This document shows positions 6,086-12,563 of a stretch of 14,173 nt of DNA, one piece after another. The stretch's first letter is position 1. Each line of letters begins with the position of its first letter. The stretch comes from Gammaproteobacteria bacterium (GTDB lineage Bacteria > Pseudomonadota > Gammaproteobacteria > Steroidobacterales > JACDCP01): assembly GCA_013817465.1 (NCBI GenBank), contig JACDCP010000043.1:1-14173 (forward strand), written 5' to 3'. A model generated the notes under the pieces. The model did not search any database and was not told where the DNA came from. It saw only the letters and a list, made by a program, of their open reading frames with translations. A program made the position numbers and the translations under genes.

Positions 6086-8578
6086 ATGCGATTCACACAT
6101 GTCTTAAACACATGGCTGACAGGCCTCTGTCTGAGCCTGTTACTGGCCCTGCCCTGCGTGGTGGGTGCCGCAACCATCGGCGACAGTCTCCAGCGGAAGC
6201 TCGCCGGACTCGGACCGACTGAGGTTGCCGAGGTCATCGTCAGCTTCGAGGACGAAGGCCCGTTGACGCTCGCGCAGCTCGGTGCCCTGGAGGGTCTCGG
6301 CCTGACCGGCATTCACTTCCAGGCCCTGCCGATCGCCGGCGTGCTCGCCACGCCCGCTCAGGTGGAAGCGCTTGCCGGGCTCGACGGCGTACGCTCCGTT
6401 TGGCTCAACGAGGCGCTCGAATACGACAACCAGAACGGCACCGCGATGACGGGCGTCGACAAGCTACGTACGGACCAGAATCTGCGCAGCAACGGACTGC
6501 CGGCCTCGGGCAAGGGCATCGGCGTGCTGATCAACGACTCCGGCGTCGACGGCAACCACCCGGATCTCAAGTATCCCGATCATGTCGTGCAGAACGTGCT
6601 GGGGCAGGTCAACCTGCATGCCCAGGATGCGCTGTTGCCCATCACTTACGTCGAGGACGTGCCGGATACCGATATCGCCGGGGGCCACGGTACGCACGTT
6701 TCCGGCACCATCGGCGGCACAGGAGCAGCCGCGGGCGGCAAGTATGAAGGCGTCGCCCCGGGGGCGGACCTCATCGGTTACGGTTCAGGCGCCGGCTTGT
6801 TCATTCTCGACACCATCGGCGGCTTCGATTACGCGCTGGTCAACCAGGTCCGCTACAACATTCGCGTCGTGTCGAACTCCTTCGGCAATCCGTCCGACAC
6901 CGGCACCGATTTCAATCCCGACGATCCGACCAATATCGCCACCAAACGCCTCGCCGATCGCAACATCGTCATCGTCTTCTCGGCCGGCAACTCAGGATCC
7001 GGCGAAAACACGATCACCGGCAATTTCAAGAAGGCGCCCTGGGTCATCGTGGCCGGCGCGGGCGACAGCCGAGGCGCACTGGCCGACTTCTCGTCGCGCG
7101 GCAAACGCAACGGAGGCGGTCAGGTGACGGTCGACGGTGAGACTTTCACCTGGTACGACCGGCCGGCTATCGTCGCGCCGGGCGTCGACGTGATTTCCGC
7201 GCAGGCCAAATCGGATGCGCTCGGAGTCGGTGAAGACCTGCCCCCCGCCGAAGATGCCTTCTACAGCATCAAAAGCGGTACTTCGATGGCGGCGCCGCAT
7301 ACCTCCGGCATCGTGGCCTTGATTCTTGAAGCCAATCCCGCCCTGCATTGGAGCGGGGTGCGAGCGATCCTCGAAAACACGGCGACCAATATGCCGGGTT
7401 ATGAGGATTGGGAAGTCGGTGCCGGCTATGTGAACGCGCATGCGGCCGTGGCCGCGGCTGCGGGCGCGCGCGACGACTACGGGCTGCTGCCCATCCTGAA
7501 TCGTCAGTTCAATTCCGAAGCCAGGGTGAGCCGGCAGGAGGGCCCGAGCTTCGATCTGTTCTTCACGCCACTCAACAGCCCTGCGGCTCAATCGGACGTC
7601 GAGACCTTCAGCGTTCCACAAGGGCTGGCCACGGTCTCGGCCACCGCCAACGTCAGTGACAACACCGTGGCCATCGTGATCACCGATCCGAACGGCAACC
7701 GCTACGGCTCGGCGATCTCGCTGCCGCTTCTCGGCCCGAGCATCGGTGTCACCGCGCCCGCGGTCGCCGGTGACTGGACCATCAAGATTCGCGGCATCGG
7801 CTCGGTCTCGGGCGTCGCGCTCGATCCGCTCGGTCTCGGCAACGGCACGGCCGTACCGGACACGATCCATGTCAATACGAGCTTCATCCGCGTCGACGGC
7901 TTCTCCGGCCTGCAGGACATCAAGAGCCATCCCGCGCGGGGCATCATCGAGCAGGCCATCAGCGAGCGTCTGGTCGATGCGCGGTCCGGCGGCTCGTATA
8001 AGCCTGATGCCCTGATCACGCGGGGCGAGCTGGCCAATTACATGACGCTCGGCACGGGCATCCGCCAGTTCCGCCCGACGGACGGCAGCAACAGCCTGTC
8101 GGACGCCTCGGGGCTCATACTCGCGGCAGCCGAAGCGGTGACCGCGCGAGGCGGACCGCTGCGCGATCTCAATCACGTGCAGACTGCCACCGTGCAGCCT
8201 GCCGCACCGCGCAAGTACGCTCCGGGTGGAACGGTGCCGCGCGCCGGGCTGGCCCGCGCGATGGTGCAGGCGCTAGGTCTCGAGTCGGTGGCGGCGCAGA
8301 TCGCGGCGCAGCTCGATGGCCCGATCACGGTCGCATTCAAGGATGAGCGAGTGCCGCTGGAGGACGATGCCGAGGTACCGGACGCATTGCGCGGGCACGT
8401 GCAGCTCGCCCTCGACCTGCAGATCATGCGCGCCGAGTTCAGCCTGGAGCAGGGTCCGTTCGACCTGGAGCCGACCATCAAGGCGCACTTCCGCCCGCTC
8501 AGCGCCGAAACGCGGGCCGGCTACGCCTTCGCCGCCGTGAACTGGCTGGACCGCTTCCGTCAGGCTTCCGCGAAGTGA
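6086..8578 (+). CDS. Exported S8 subtilisin-like serine protease with C-terminal SLH-like repeats
   Basis: The 830-residue precursor starts at ATG 6086, chosen because AGGGAAGGG lies 7 nt upstream and a classic signal peptide follows (RFTHVLNTW, then a hydrophobic stretch, cleavage near VGA-A28). An I9-like propeptide spans about 47-109. The S8 domain (about 145-455) has the full catalytic set: D151 in NDSGVDGNHPDL, H201 in GGHGTHVSGTIGG, N302 in FSAGNSG and S400 in SGTSMAAPHTSG. A beta-rich region (about 500-585) resembles a PPC/bacterial pre-peptidase domain. The C-terminus holds an SLH-like repeat (about 606-655: DIKSHPARGIIEQAISERL, then YKPDALITRGELANYM) and two weaker ones (about 690-735 and 760-825, the last ending FRPLSAETRAGYAFAAVNWL). 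The predicted location is periplasmic or surface/secreted. It stands alone and ends in a strong terminator. Protease identity is certain; SLH assignment is by pattern. Confidence 0.93.
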   Translation: MRFTHVLNTWLTGLCLSLLLALPCVVGAATIGDSLQRKLAGLGPTEVAEVIVSFEDEGPLTLAQLGALEGLGLTGIHFQALPIAGVLATPAQVEALAGLDGVRSVWLNEALEYDNQNGTAMTGVDKLRTDQNLRSNGLPASGKGIGVLINDSGVDGNHPDLKYPDHVVQNVLGQVNLHAQDALLPITYVEDVPDTDIAGGHGTHVSGTIGGTGAAAGGKYEGVAPGADLIGYGSGAGLFILDTIGGFDYALVNQVRYNIRVVSNSFGNPSDTGTDFNPDDPTNIATKRLADRNIVIVFSAGNSGSGENTITGNFKKAPWVIVAGAGDSRGALADFSSRGKRNGGGQVTVDGETFTWYDRPAIVAPGVDVISAQAKSDALGVGEDLPPAEDAFYSIKSGTSMAAPHTSGIVALILEANPALHWSGVRAILENTATNMPGYEDWEVGAGYVNAHAAVAAAAGARDDYGLLPILNRQFNSEARVSRQEGPSFDLFFTPLNSPAAQSDVETFSVPQGLATVSATANVSDNTVAIVITDPNGNRYGSAISLPLLGPSIGVTAPAVAGDWTIKIRGIGSVSGVALDPLGLGNGTAVPDTIHVNTSFIRVDGFSGLQDIKSHPARGIIEQAISERLVDARSGGSYKPDALITRGELANYMTLGTGIRQFRPTDGSNSLSDASGLILAAAEAVTARGGPLRDLNHVQTATVQPAAPRKYAPGGTVPRAGLARAMVQALGLESVAAQIAAQLDGPITVAFKDERVPLEDDAEVPDALRGHVQLALDLQIMRAEFSLEQGPFDLEPTIKAHFRPLSAETRAGYAFAAVNWLDRFRQASAK

Positions 8579-8588
8579 AATAAGAACG

Positions 8589-8616
8589 GCCGGATCCGAC
8601 CCCCCCGGGATCCGGC
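8589..8616 (+). other. GC-rich hairpin preceding the terminator
   Basis: GCCGGATCC (8589-8597) and GGATCCGGC (8608-8616) form a perfect 9-bp stem around a C-rich 10-nt loop, 10 bp after the protease stop. It lacks a T-run and forms a tandem pair with the terminator 7 bp downstream, perhaps protecting the mRNA end. Confidence 0.6.
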
Positions 8617-8622
8617 AGGACT

Positions 8623-8654
8623 GGCCCGGTCTCATGAGAGACCGGGCCTTTTTT
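8623..8654 (+). terminator. Rho-independent terminator of the S8 protease gene
   Basis: GGCCCGGTCTC (8623-8633) pairs perfectly with GAGACCGGGCC (8638-8648) around an ATGA loop, followed at once by six T (8649-8654). On the minus strand the A-run precedes the stem, but the following bases are not T-rich, so it is strong only for plus-strand transcription. The convergent frameshifted gene ends 20 bp further on. Confidence 0.93.
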
Positions 8655-8674
8655 ATCGACTCGAAACCACCGTC

Positions 8675-9146
8675 TCAGTTGCCCCGCGCTGTCCGATAGT
8701 AAAACGGCATGCGCAGCTCCTCGCCCGTGGCGCGGTGCTTCGCCCTCGCATACCACATGATTTCCTCACCGACGATTCTCATCTTCCGGCCGTCTCCGCT
8801 GGTCCTGACATTGAAAATCCACGAAGCCATTCGCGGGCACGGCCACGGAAAAGATTTGCTGGCCGCTCCCGGGACTCGCTGTGAAGATCACGCGGAAGCC
8901 CGCACGATACAGGCGCCGGTTGTCCTGGACTTTCAGATCGTAGGTGCCGCCGCCATGCCCTGTGACATCGCGCAGGCGGACTCGATGATCACGAATCACG
9001 ATGCCTGAACCTTTGGCGACCGGAACCACGCCATAGCTCACACTCGGGATCAGGACTTCGAGGTTCCCGCCCGTCTGACTGTTGACCTGGTTGCGCCGCG
9101 GGTTGTACTCGTTGGGCATCCTGTCGAACAGGGTCGTCGGCGGCAA
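8675..9146 (-). pseudogene. Small unrecognised gene broken by a one-base frameshift
   Basis: Two minus-strand frames join into one plausible protein. The first (from TTG 9146 or ATG 9119) has coding-like, GC-rich third positions and runs through SVSYGVVPVAKGSGIVIRD and RAGFRVIFTASPGSGQQIF to VPANGFVDFQ, then an out-of-character RRRPEDENRR and a stop at 8766. Dropping one T from the TTTT run (plus-strand AAAA, 8814-8817) gives VDFNVRTSGDGRKMRIVGEE and continues through IMWYARAKHRATGEELRMPF to a stop at 8675-8677. The joined product is about 150 residues, beta-rich, without a signal peptide, and I do not recognise its family. The 5' end is also doubtful: no ribosome site precedes either start, and the frame is closed upstream at about 9172. 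It lies 43 bp after the M23 peptidase stop on the same strand. Alternatively ATG 8830 starts a separate 51-residue protein, or the extra T is a sequencing error. Confidence 0.55.
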
Positions 9147-9170
9147 GTGTACCGCAATGTGGCATAAATG

Positions 9171-9185
9171 TCACTATATTAGTGA
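9171..9185. promoter_or_regulatory. 15-bp palindrome, possible operator
   Basis: TCACTATATTAGTGA has perfect 6-bp arms around TAT. It lies in the 43-bp gap between the M23 peptidase stop (minus) and the frameshifted gene. The AT-rich centre stands out against its GC-rich surroundings and resembles a dimeric-repressor operator overlapping a -10 element. It is too weak, and lacks a T-run, for a terminator. No regulator is encoded beside it. Confidence 0.4.
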
Positions 9186-9189
9186 AGGA

Positions 9190-10380
9190 TCAATAGTATC
9201 GGTTTCGGAGCCTCACTGTCGGAGCACTGGATGCGAAGGAACGAGCCACAGGCTCCCGAAAGCGGCTGGCAATCCAGCCCTGCGTCCCATCGGCGAGCGC
9301 CACGCGGGTCCACTGTCCCGCTATTGCGCGGGCGTGCACAAGCGTACCGCGTTCGATCTGCTGCAGCACCGGCGCCTGCCCATCGGGCAACCCGCGGACA
9401 TTCAATCGCGAGGCGGTGACGCGGACCTCGTGCGCCTCGAATCCCGCATCGGCGGCTGTCTCCGCGAGCTGCCACGAGCGCAGCAGGGGCAGCGGGTCGA
9501 TGGCGCCGCTGCGCCGGCGGTAGACCCCGAAATGCAGGTGCGGCGCGGTGGTGCGCGCATTGCCGGTATTGCCGATGTAGCCGAGCACGTCACCGGCATC
9601 GACGCGCGCATAAGACGACACCGCAAAGCTGTCGAGATGCGCGTAATAATACGAAGCGCCCCGGCTGCGCAGCCAGACCGTCTTGCCACCGAGCCGGGAT
9701 TCGCGCGGTGTCGCCAGGCCGCCGGCGACTGCCAGCACGGGCGTCCCGCGCGGCGCGAAGATGTCGACGCCTTCGTGCTGCCGGCGCCCGCCGTCCCTGG
9801 CATCGCCGAAGAAGCTCATCACGGCGGTGATGTCGTGCTCCTGTACAGGGAATGGCCATACCGCCTCGATTTCCACCTCGAGCCGGTAGGCGGACGCCGC
9901 CAGAAGCTCAGGCTGCAGCCGCAGCAGATACCGGCCGGAGGCGGGAATCTCGAATCGCAGCTCCGTCGACTCCGCGGGCAGCGAATCCAGCTTGCGCCAT
10001 TCGGTCGGCGCGGCATCGGCGCCCGGAAACGCCTGGAAGAAGTCTGCGAACAACCGCGGCTTCGGCCCCGCGGCGGTACTGACGGTCACGACGAGCTGCT
10101 GGTTCTCGACGGCCTCGAAGGCGAACGCCTCGGCGCGCGGTCGATGTGCGAGGAATGCGCCCTGTTCGCCGAACGGCAGCTCGATGGCGAGCGGCGCCTG
10201 CAAGGCCTGCCCTGCGGCCTCGAGCCACTGACTGCCGAGCAGCGTGCCGGCAAGTCCGCTCTTGCGCAGACTGTCTGCATAAGCCGCGTGCGACTCGAGG
10301 GTCAGCTCACCTTCTGGCGGCTGCTGAGCCGTACAAGCCGTGAGAATTGCCGCAGCGGCGGCGTATGTCCACAATCGCAT
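9190..10380 (-). CDS. M23/LytM-family peptidase lipoprotein with C-terminal SH3-like domain
   Basis: Predicted 396-residue envelope lipoprotein acting on peptidoglycan cross-links. The start at ATG 10378-10380 is followed by a short signal and the lipobox LTAC (C16 lipidated). A beta-rich region (about 60-175) has a bacterial pre-peptidase look (QQLVVTVST, then SGRYLLRLQPELL). The LytM domain (about 180-300) keeps all zinc and catalytic residues: H202 and D206 in QHEGVDIFAPRGTPV, H248 in YYYAHLDSF, and H281/H283 in APHLHFGVY. An SH3-like domain follows (about 318-376: VTASRLNVRGLPDG to TQGWIASRF), likely binding the wall. Because the metal ligands are intact, it is probably a true endopeptidase rather than an EnvC/NlpD-type activator with a degenerate site. 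It lies 109 bp downstream of the M48 protease gene on the same strand, and a possible weak ribosome site (AAAGG) lies about 8 nt before the ATG. Confidence 0.92.
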   Translation of the reverse strand: MRLWTYAAAAAILTACTAQQPPEGELTLESHAAYADSLRKSGLAGTLLGSQWLEAAGQALQAPLAIELPFGEQGAFLAHRPRAEAFAFEAVENQQLVVTVSTAAGPKPRLFADFFQAFPGADAAPTEWRKLDSLPAESTELRFEIPASGRYLLRLQPELLAASAYRLEVEIEAVWPFPVQEHDITAVMSFFGDARDGGRRQHEGVDIFAPRGTPVLAVAGGLATPRESRLGGKTVWLRSRGASYYYAHLDSFAVSSYARVDAGDVLGYIGNTGNARTTAPHLHFGVYRRRSGAIDPLPLLRSWQLAETAADAGFEAHEVRVTASRLNVRGLPDGQAPVLQQIERGTLVHARAIAGQWTRVALADGTQGWIASRFREPVARSFASSAPTVRLRNRYY

Positions 10381-10489
10381 GTCCCAGACCTTTCGTTTGA
10401 AGCCGGAGCTGCGCCTCGGCGTTTATCGCCCCTGCTGCTTTGAGCGTCACCGGCCGGAGAAATTCGATCGGCGCGAGCCGGGCATCGGA

Positions 10490-11320
10490 TCAGGGCGCGG
10501 TGCTTTCGGCGCAATGCTCTTCGCGGACTCGCAGCGCCTCCGGCATCCATTCCTCGAAGTTGCCGATGCGCGTTGCGGGATTCGGATGTGTAGAGAGAAA
10601 TTCCGCCGGCGCCTCGCCGCCTTCCGCCATCCGTTCCCACAGCGCCGGCGCTTCGGTGGGATCGAAACAGGCACGTGCGACGTAAAGCAGCCCGATGTAA
10701 TCGGCTTCGGATTCGTGTTTACGCGAGAACGGCATCAGCACGCCATATTGCGCGCCGACGCCGAGCGCTCCCATGACCATGCGCTGCGTCTGGATGTCCA
10801 TTTCGCCCATCGCAACGCCGACCGCAAGCGCGCCGTATTGCGTGAGTTTCTGATGCGCCATGCGCTCCGCGCCGTGACGCGCAATCGCGTGAGCAATCTC
10901 GTGGCCCATCACGACGGCCAGAGCATCGTCGTTGCCGGCGACGGGCAGAAGCCCCGTGAACACCGCGACCTTGCCACCCGGCAGCGCGAACGCATTGACC
11001 TGCTCCGAATCGATGACATTGAACTCCCACTCGAAGCCCGGATCCTCGGCAACGGCAGCCAGGCGCCGGCCGATCATGCGTACCGTTTCGACCGCCTCGC
11101 CGCCCTGCACGACATCGGCCTGGCCCAGGATTTCCCGGTACGACTGCAAACCGAGCGCGGCTTCCTGCTCCGGGCTGATATCGACGAGCTGCGAGCGGCC
11201 CGTGACCGGCACGTTTTCCTGGTGCGTGAAGTAATAGACGGCGAAAAAGCCGCCGAAAATCAGCAGCGGCCAGAGCCGCAGGCGACCGCTACGCGAGCGC
11301 AAGAACCGATTCACGGGCAT
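10490..11320 (-). CDS. M48 family membrane-anchored zinc metalloprotease (Oma1/LoiP-like)
   Basis: The 276-residue protein has a basic N-terminus and one membrane segment (about 16-32), giving an N-in signal anchor with the catalytic domain in the periplasm. The gluzincin motif HEIAH (140-144) supplies two zinc histidines and the catalytic glutamate; the third ligand is E203 in SRKHESEADYIG (199-210). Upstream NAFALPGGKVAVFTGLL (109-125) and the terminal STHPNPATRIGNFEEWMP (243-260) are typical of the Oma1/LoiP/YcaL branch of M48. Relatives degrade misfolded or damaged membrane and outer-membrane proteins. It follows the DUF3108 gene by 63 bp and precedes the M23 gene by 109 bp, all on the minus strand, so an envelope-maintenance operon is plausible. 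No strong ribosome site precedes ATG 11318-11320; GTG two codons in is an alternative. Confidence 0.93.
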   Translation of the reverse strand: MPVNRFLRSRSGRLRLWPLLIFGGFFAVYYFTHQENVPVTGRSQLVDISPEQEAALGLQSYREILGQADVVQGGEAVETVRMIGRRLAAVAEDPGFEWEFNVIDSEQVNAFALPGGKVAVFTGLLPVAGNDDALAVVMGHEIAHAIARHGAERMAHQKLTQYGALAVGVAMGEMDIQTQRMVMGALGVGAQYGVLMPFSRKHESEADYIGLLYVARACFDPTEAPALWERMAEGGEAPAEFLSTHPNPATRIGNFEEWMPEALRVREEHCAESTAP

Positions 11321-11383
11321 ACGGGATAATCCGAGGTTGGGGGTTGAATCCAGGCCGGGCGTGGCTACCGATTATGTTACGCC

Positions 11384-12109
11384 TCAACCCGCTGCCGAGC
11401 CAAACTCGTATTCGACGAGCTCGGCCCGGCTCTTGACCTCGCCGTCTTCCCGTTGCTCGATGCGCACCGGCAGATAGTGAAGGTCCGGCGCGCACTGCAG
11501 AACGATCGCCTTGCGCCCGTCATCCGAGGTGTAGCTCACTTCCACGACGGAAAACTCGCCCGCCGGCGTTTCGGCCGTGCCGGCATCCCCCACCTCTATC
11601 GAGTAATGCTTCGCTTTTGCGCGATCGAAAACCGTGTAAGCCTCGACCTCGCGGCCGTGGGCCAGGTCGCTCATGATGGCGACCTGCAGCAACAGCCGAT
11701 CCACCGTCAGTCCGTCCAGCCCGGTTTCCACCGGTTGGCCACGGTATGAGCCCGTGACCTCGCCAGCCGCCCAGTCGAAAACGTAATGAGCATCCCGGTT
11801 TTCGCTGATCGTATCGACGAGGTCGTATTCGAGCGGCCGAACCTGGCCGCCGCCATATTCGAAACGGCTCGTCTCGGCCAGCACGCCGCGCTTGAACAGG
11901 CTCACGAAACCTGTGGGTTCGAGCTCGGAGTGATACACGAGAGCGCCATCGCGGCGTTCGAAGACGAGCCGCATTTCGCCACGCGCGACGCTGACGCGAA
12001 CCTTGTAGACCGCTTCGAACTCCGGAACGCCGAGATCGGCCGATGCCACGGCAGGCACGACGAGTTGCAGCGGCATCGACAAAGCCAGAATGCGCATGAA
12101 AACGTGCAT
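11384..12109 (-). CDS. DUF3108 domain-containing periplasmic protein
   Basis: The 241-residue protein has a signal peptide (FMRILALSMPLQLVVPAVASA, cleavage near ASA-D). The mature part matches DUF3108: FEAVYKVRVSVARGEMRLVF, YHSELEPTGFVSLFKRG, SRFEYGGGQVRPLEYDL, then LTVDRLLLQVAIM and the closing PDLHYLPVRIEQREDG. The family is a beta-rich exported protein common in Proteobacteria and of unknown biochemical role. ATG 12107-12109 or the second ATG 12095-12097 could be the start; the second leaves a more typical short basic n-region. The stop is 63 bp before the M48 protease gene on the same strand. The 5' region runs straight into the GGGGTCAGACCCC repeats, with no recognisable promoter between. 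Confidence 0.9.
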   Translation of the reverse strand: MHVFMRILALSMPLQLVVPAVASADLGVPEFEAVYKVRVSVARGEMRLVFERRDGALVYHSELEPTGFVSLFKRGVLAETSRFEYGGGQVRPLEYDLVDTISENRDAHYVFDWAAGEVTGSYRGQPVETGLDGLTVDRLLLQVAIMSDLAHGREVEAYTVFDRAKAKHYSIEVGDAGTAETPAGEFSVVEVSYTSDDGRKAIVLQCAPDLHYLPVRIEQREDGEVKSRAELVEYEFGSAAG

Positions 12110-12151
12110 GTCGCGCTCAACGAAGGGGGTATTCAGCCGACGGCGGAGAAT

Positions 12152-12230
12152 CGGGGTCAGACAGAAAACGGGGTCAGACCCCTCTTCAAAACGGGGTCAG
12201 ACCCCGTTTTCTGTCTGCGTTTTCTGTCTG
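12152..12230. repeat. GGGGTCAGACCCC palindromic repeat cluster
   Basis: GGGGTCAGACCCC-type units recur three times (12153-12160 partial, 12170-12182 and 12193-12205). The 25-bp arms at 12158-12182 and 12193-12217 are reverse complements except for the central base of the 13-mer, with a 10-nt loop between. The 13-mer CGTTTTCTGTCTG is then repeated exactly in tandem (12205-12217, 12218-12230). Next to it (12230-12257) GTTACCTG occurs twice. The cluster fills the space between the DUF3108 start and the 3' end of tRNA-Ser, so a tRNA precursor or read-through transcript on the minus strand would fold here. It belongs to a different sequence family from the repeats at 3554 and 5882. Confidence 0.85.
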
Positions 12231-12259
12231 TTACCTGTTCCTGCAACCTGTTACCTGAG

Positions 12260-12350
12260 TGGCGGAGAGGGTGGGATTCGAACCCACGTGGGGCGTAAGC
12301 CCCCAACCGATTTCGAGTCGGTGCCGTTATGACCGCTTCGGTACCTCTCC
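12260..12350 (-). tRNA. tRNA-Ser(CGA)
   Basis: A 91-nt class II tRNA. The acceptor strands GGAGAGG (5' end at 12350) and CCTCTCC pair perfectly, followed by discriminator G and an encoded CCA (12262-12260). The anticodon loop CTCGAAA, in an ACCGA/TCGGT stem, gives anticodon CGA (12315-12313), reading UCG. The long variable arm (GGGGGCTTACGCCCC) identifies serine, and the T-arm is GTGGGTTCGAATCCCAC. It is transcribed away from mltF, and the palindromic repeat cluster begins 30 bp beyond its 3' end. Confidence 0.97.
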
Positions 12351-12401
12351 AGGGAAAAAGGACCTGGTTCACGTATCGGATCGGTCGCGCCAGGTAGCAT
12401 A

Positions 12402-12430
12402 ATTCTACACTATGAGCGGGAGCCTATCTC
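12402..12430 (-). promoter_or_regulatory. Tentative promoter of tRNA-Ser
   Basis: On the minus strand TAGAAT (12407-12402, 5 of 6 to the -10 consensus) is preceded at 17 bp by GAGATA (12430-12425, only 3 of 6 to the -35). It would start transcription about 45 nt before the tRNA. The rest of 12351-12563 holds no further gene; I see no clear promoter for mltF in it. Confidence 0.3.
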
Positions 12431-12563
12431 ATCGTTTCACGCGGCCGCGACGGCGGCCAGATTCGTTCAGAGCTAGACACGAGGAGCGCAGTTTGCTCAT
12501 TGCAAATAAGCGACGAGTAACACCGCTCTGGGCGAATCTGGCCCCGTCCCGAAGGCTGACGGT

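Noticed and set aside
6992..8176. 394-residue open frame on the minus strand inside the S8 protease gene
   Set aside because: It is a mirror frame of a clear protease with all catalytic residues; composition is Arg/Gly/Asp-rich without domains.
9082..10443. 453-residue open frame on the plus strand opposite the M23 peptidase gene
   Set aside because: The minus frame has a lipobox, all LytM metal ligands and an SH3-like domain; the plus frame is arginine-rich and unrecognisable.
10340..11329. 329-residue open frame on the plus strand opposite the M48 protease gene
   Set aside because: It is opposite the HEIAH-containing M48 gene and has no features of its own.
12152..12350. Integrative-element attachment site at tRNA-Ser
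   Set aside because: No integrase and no duplicated tRNA 3' fragment is visible; the flank is explained by palindromic repeats.
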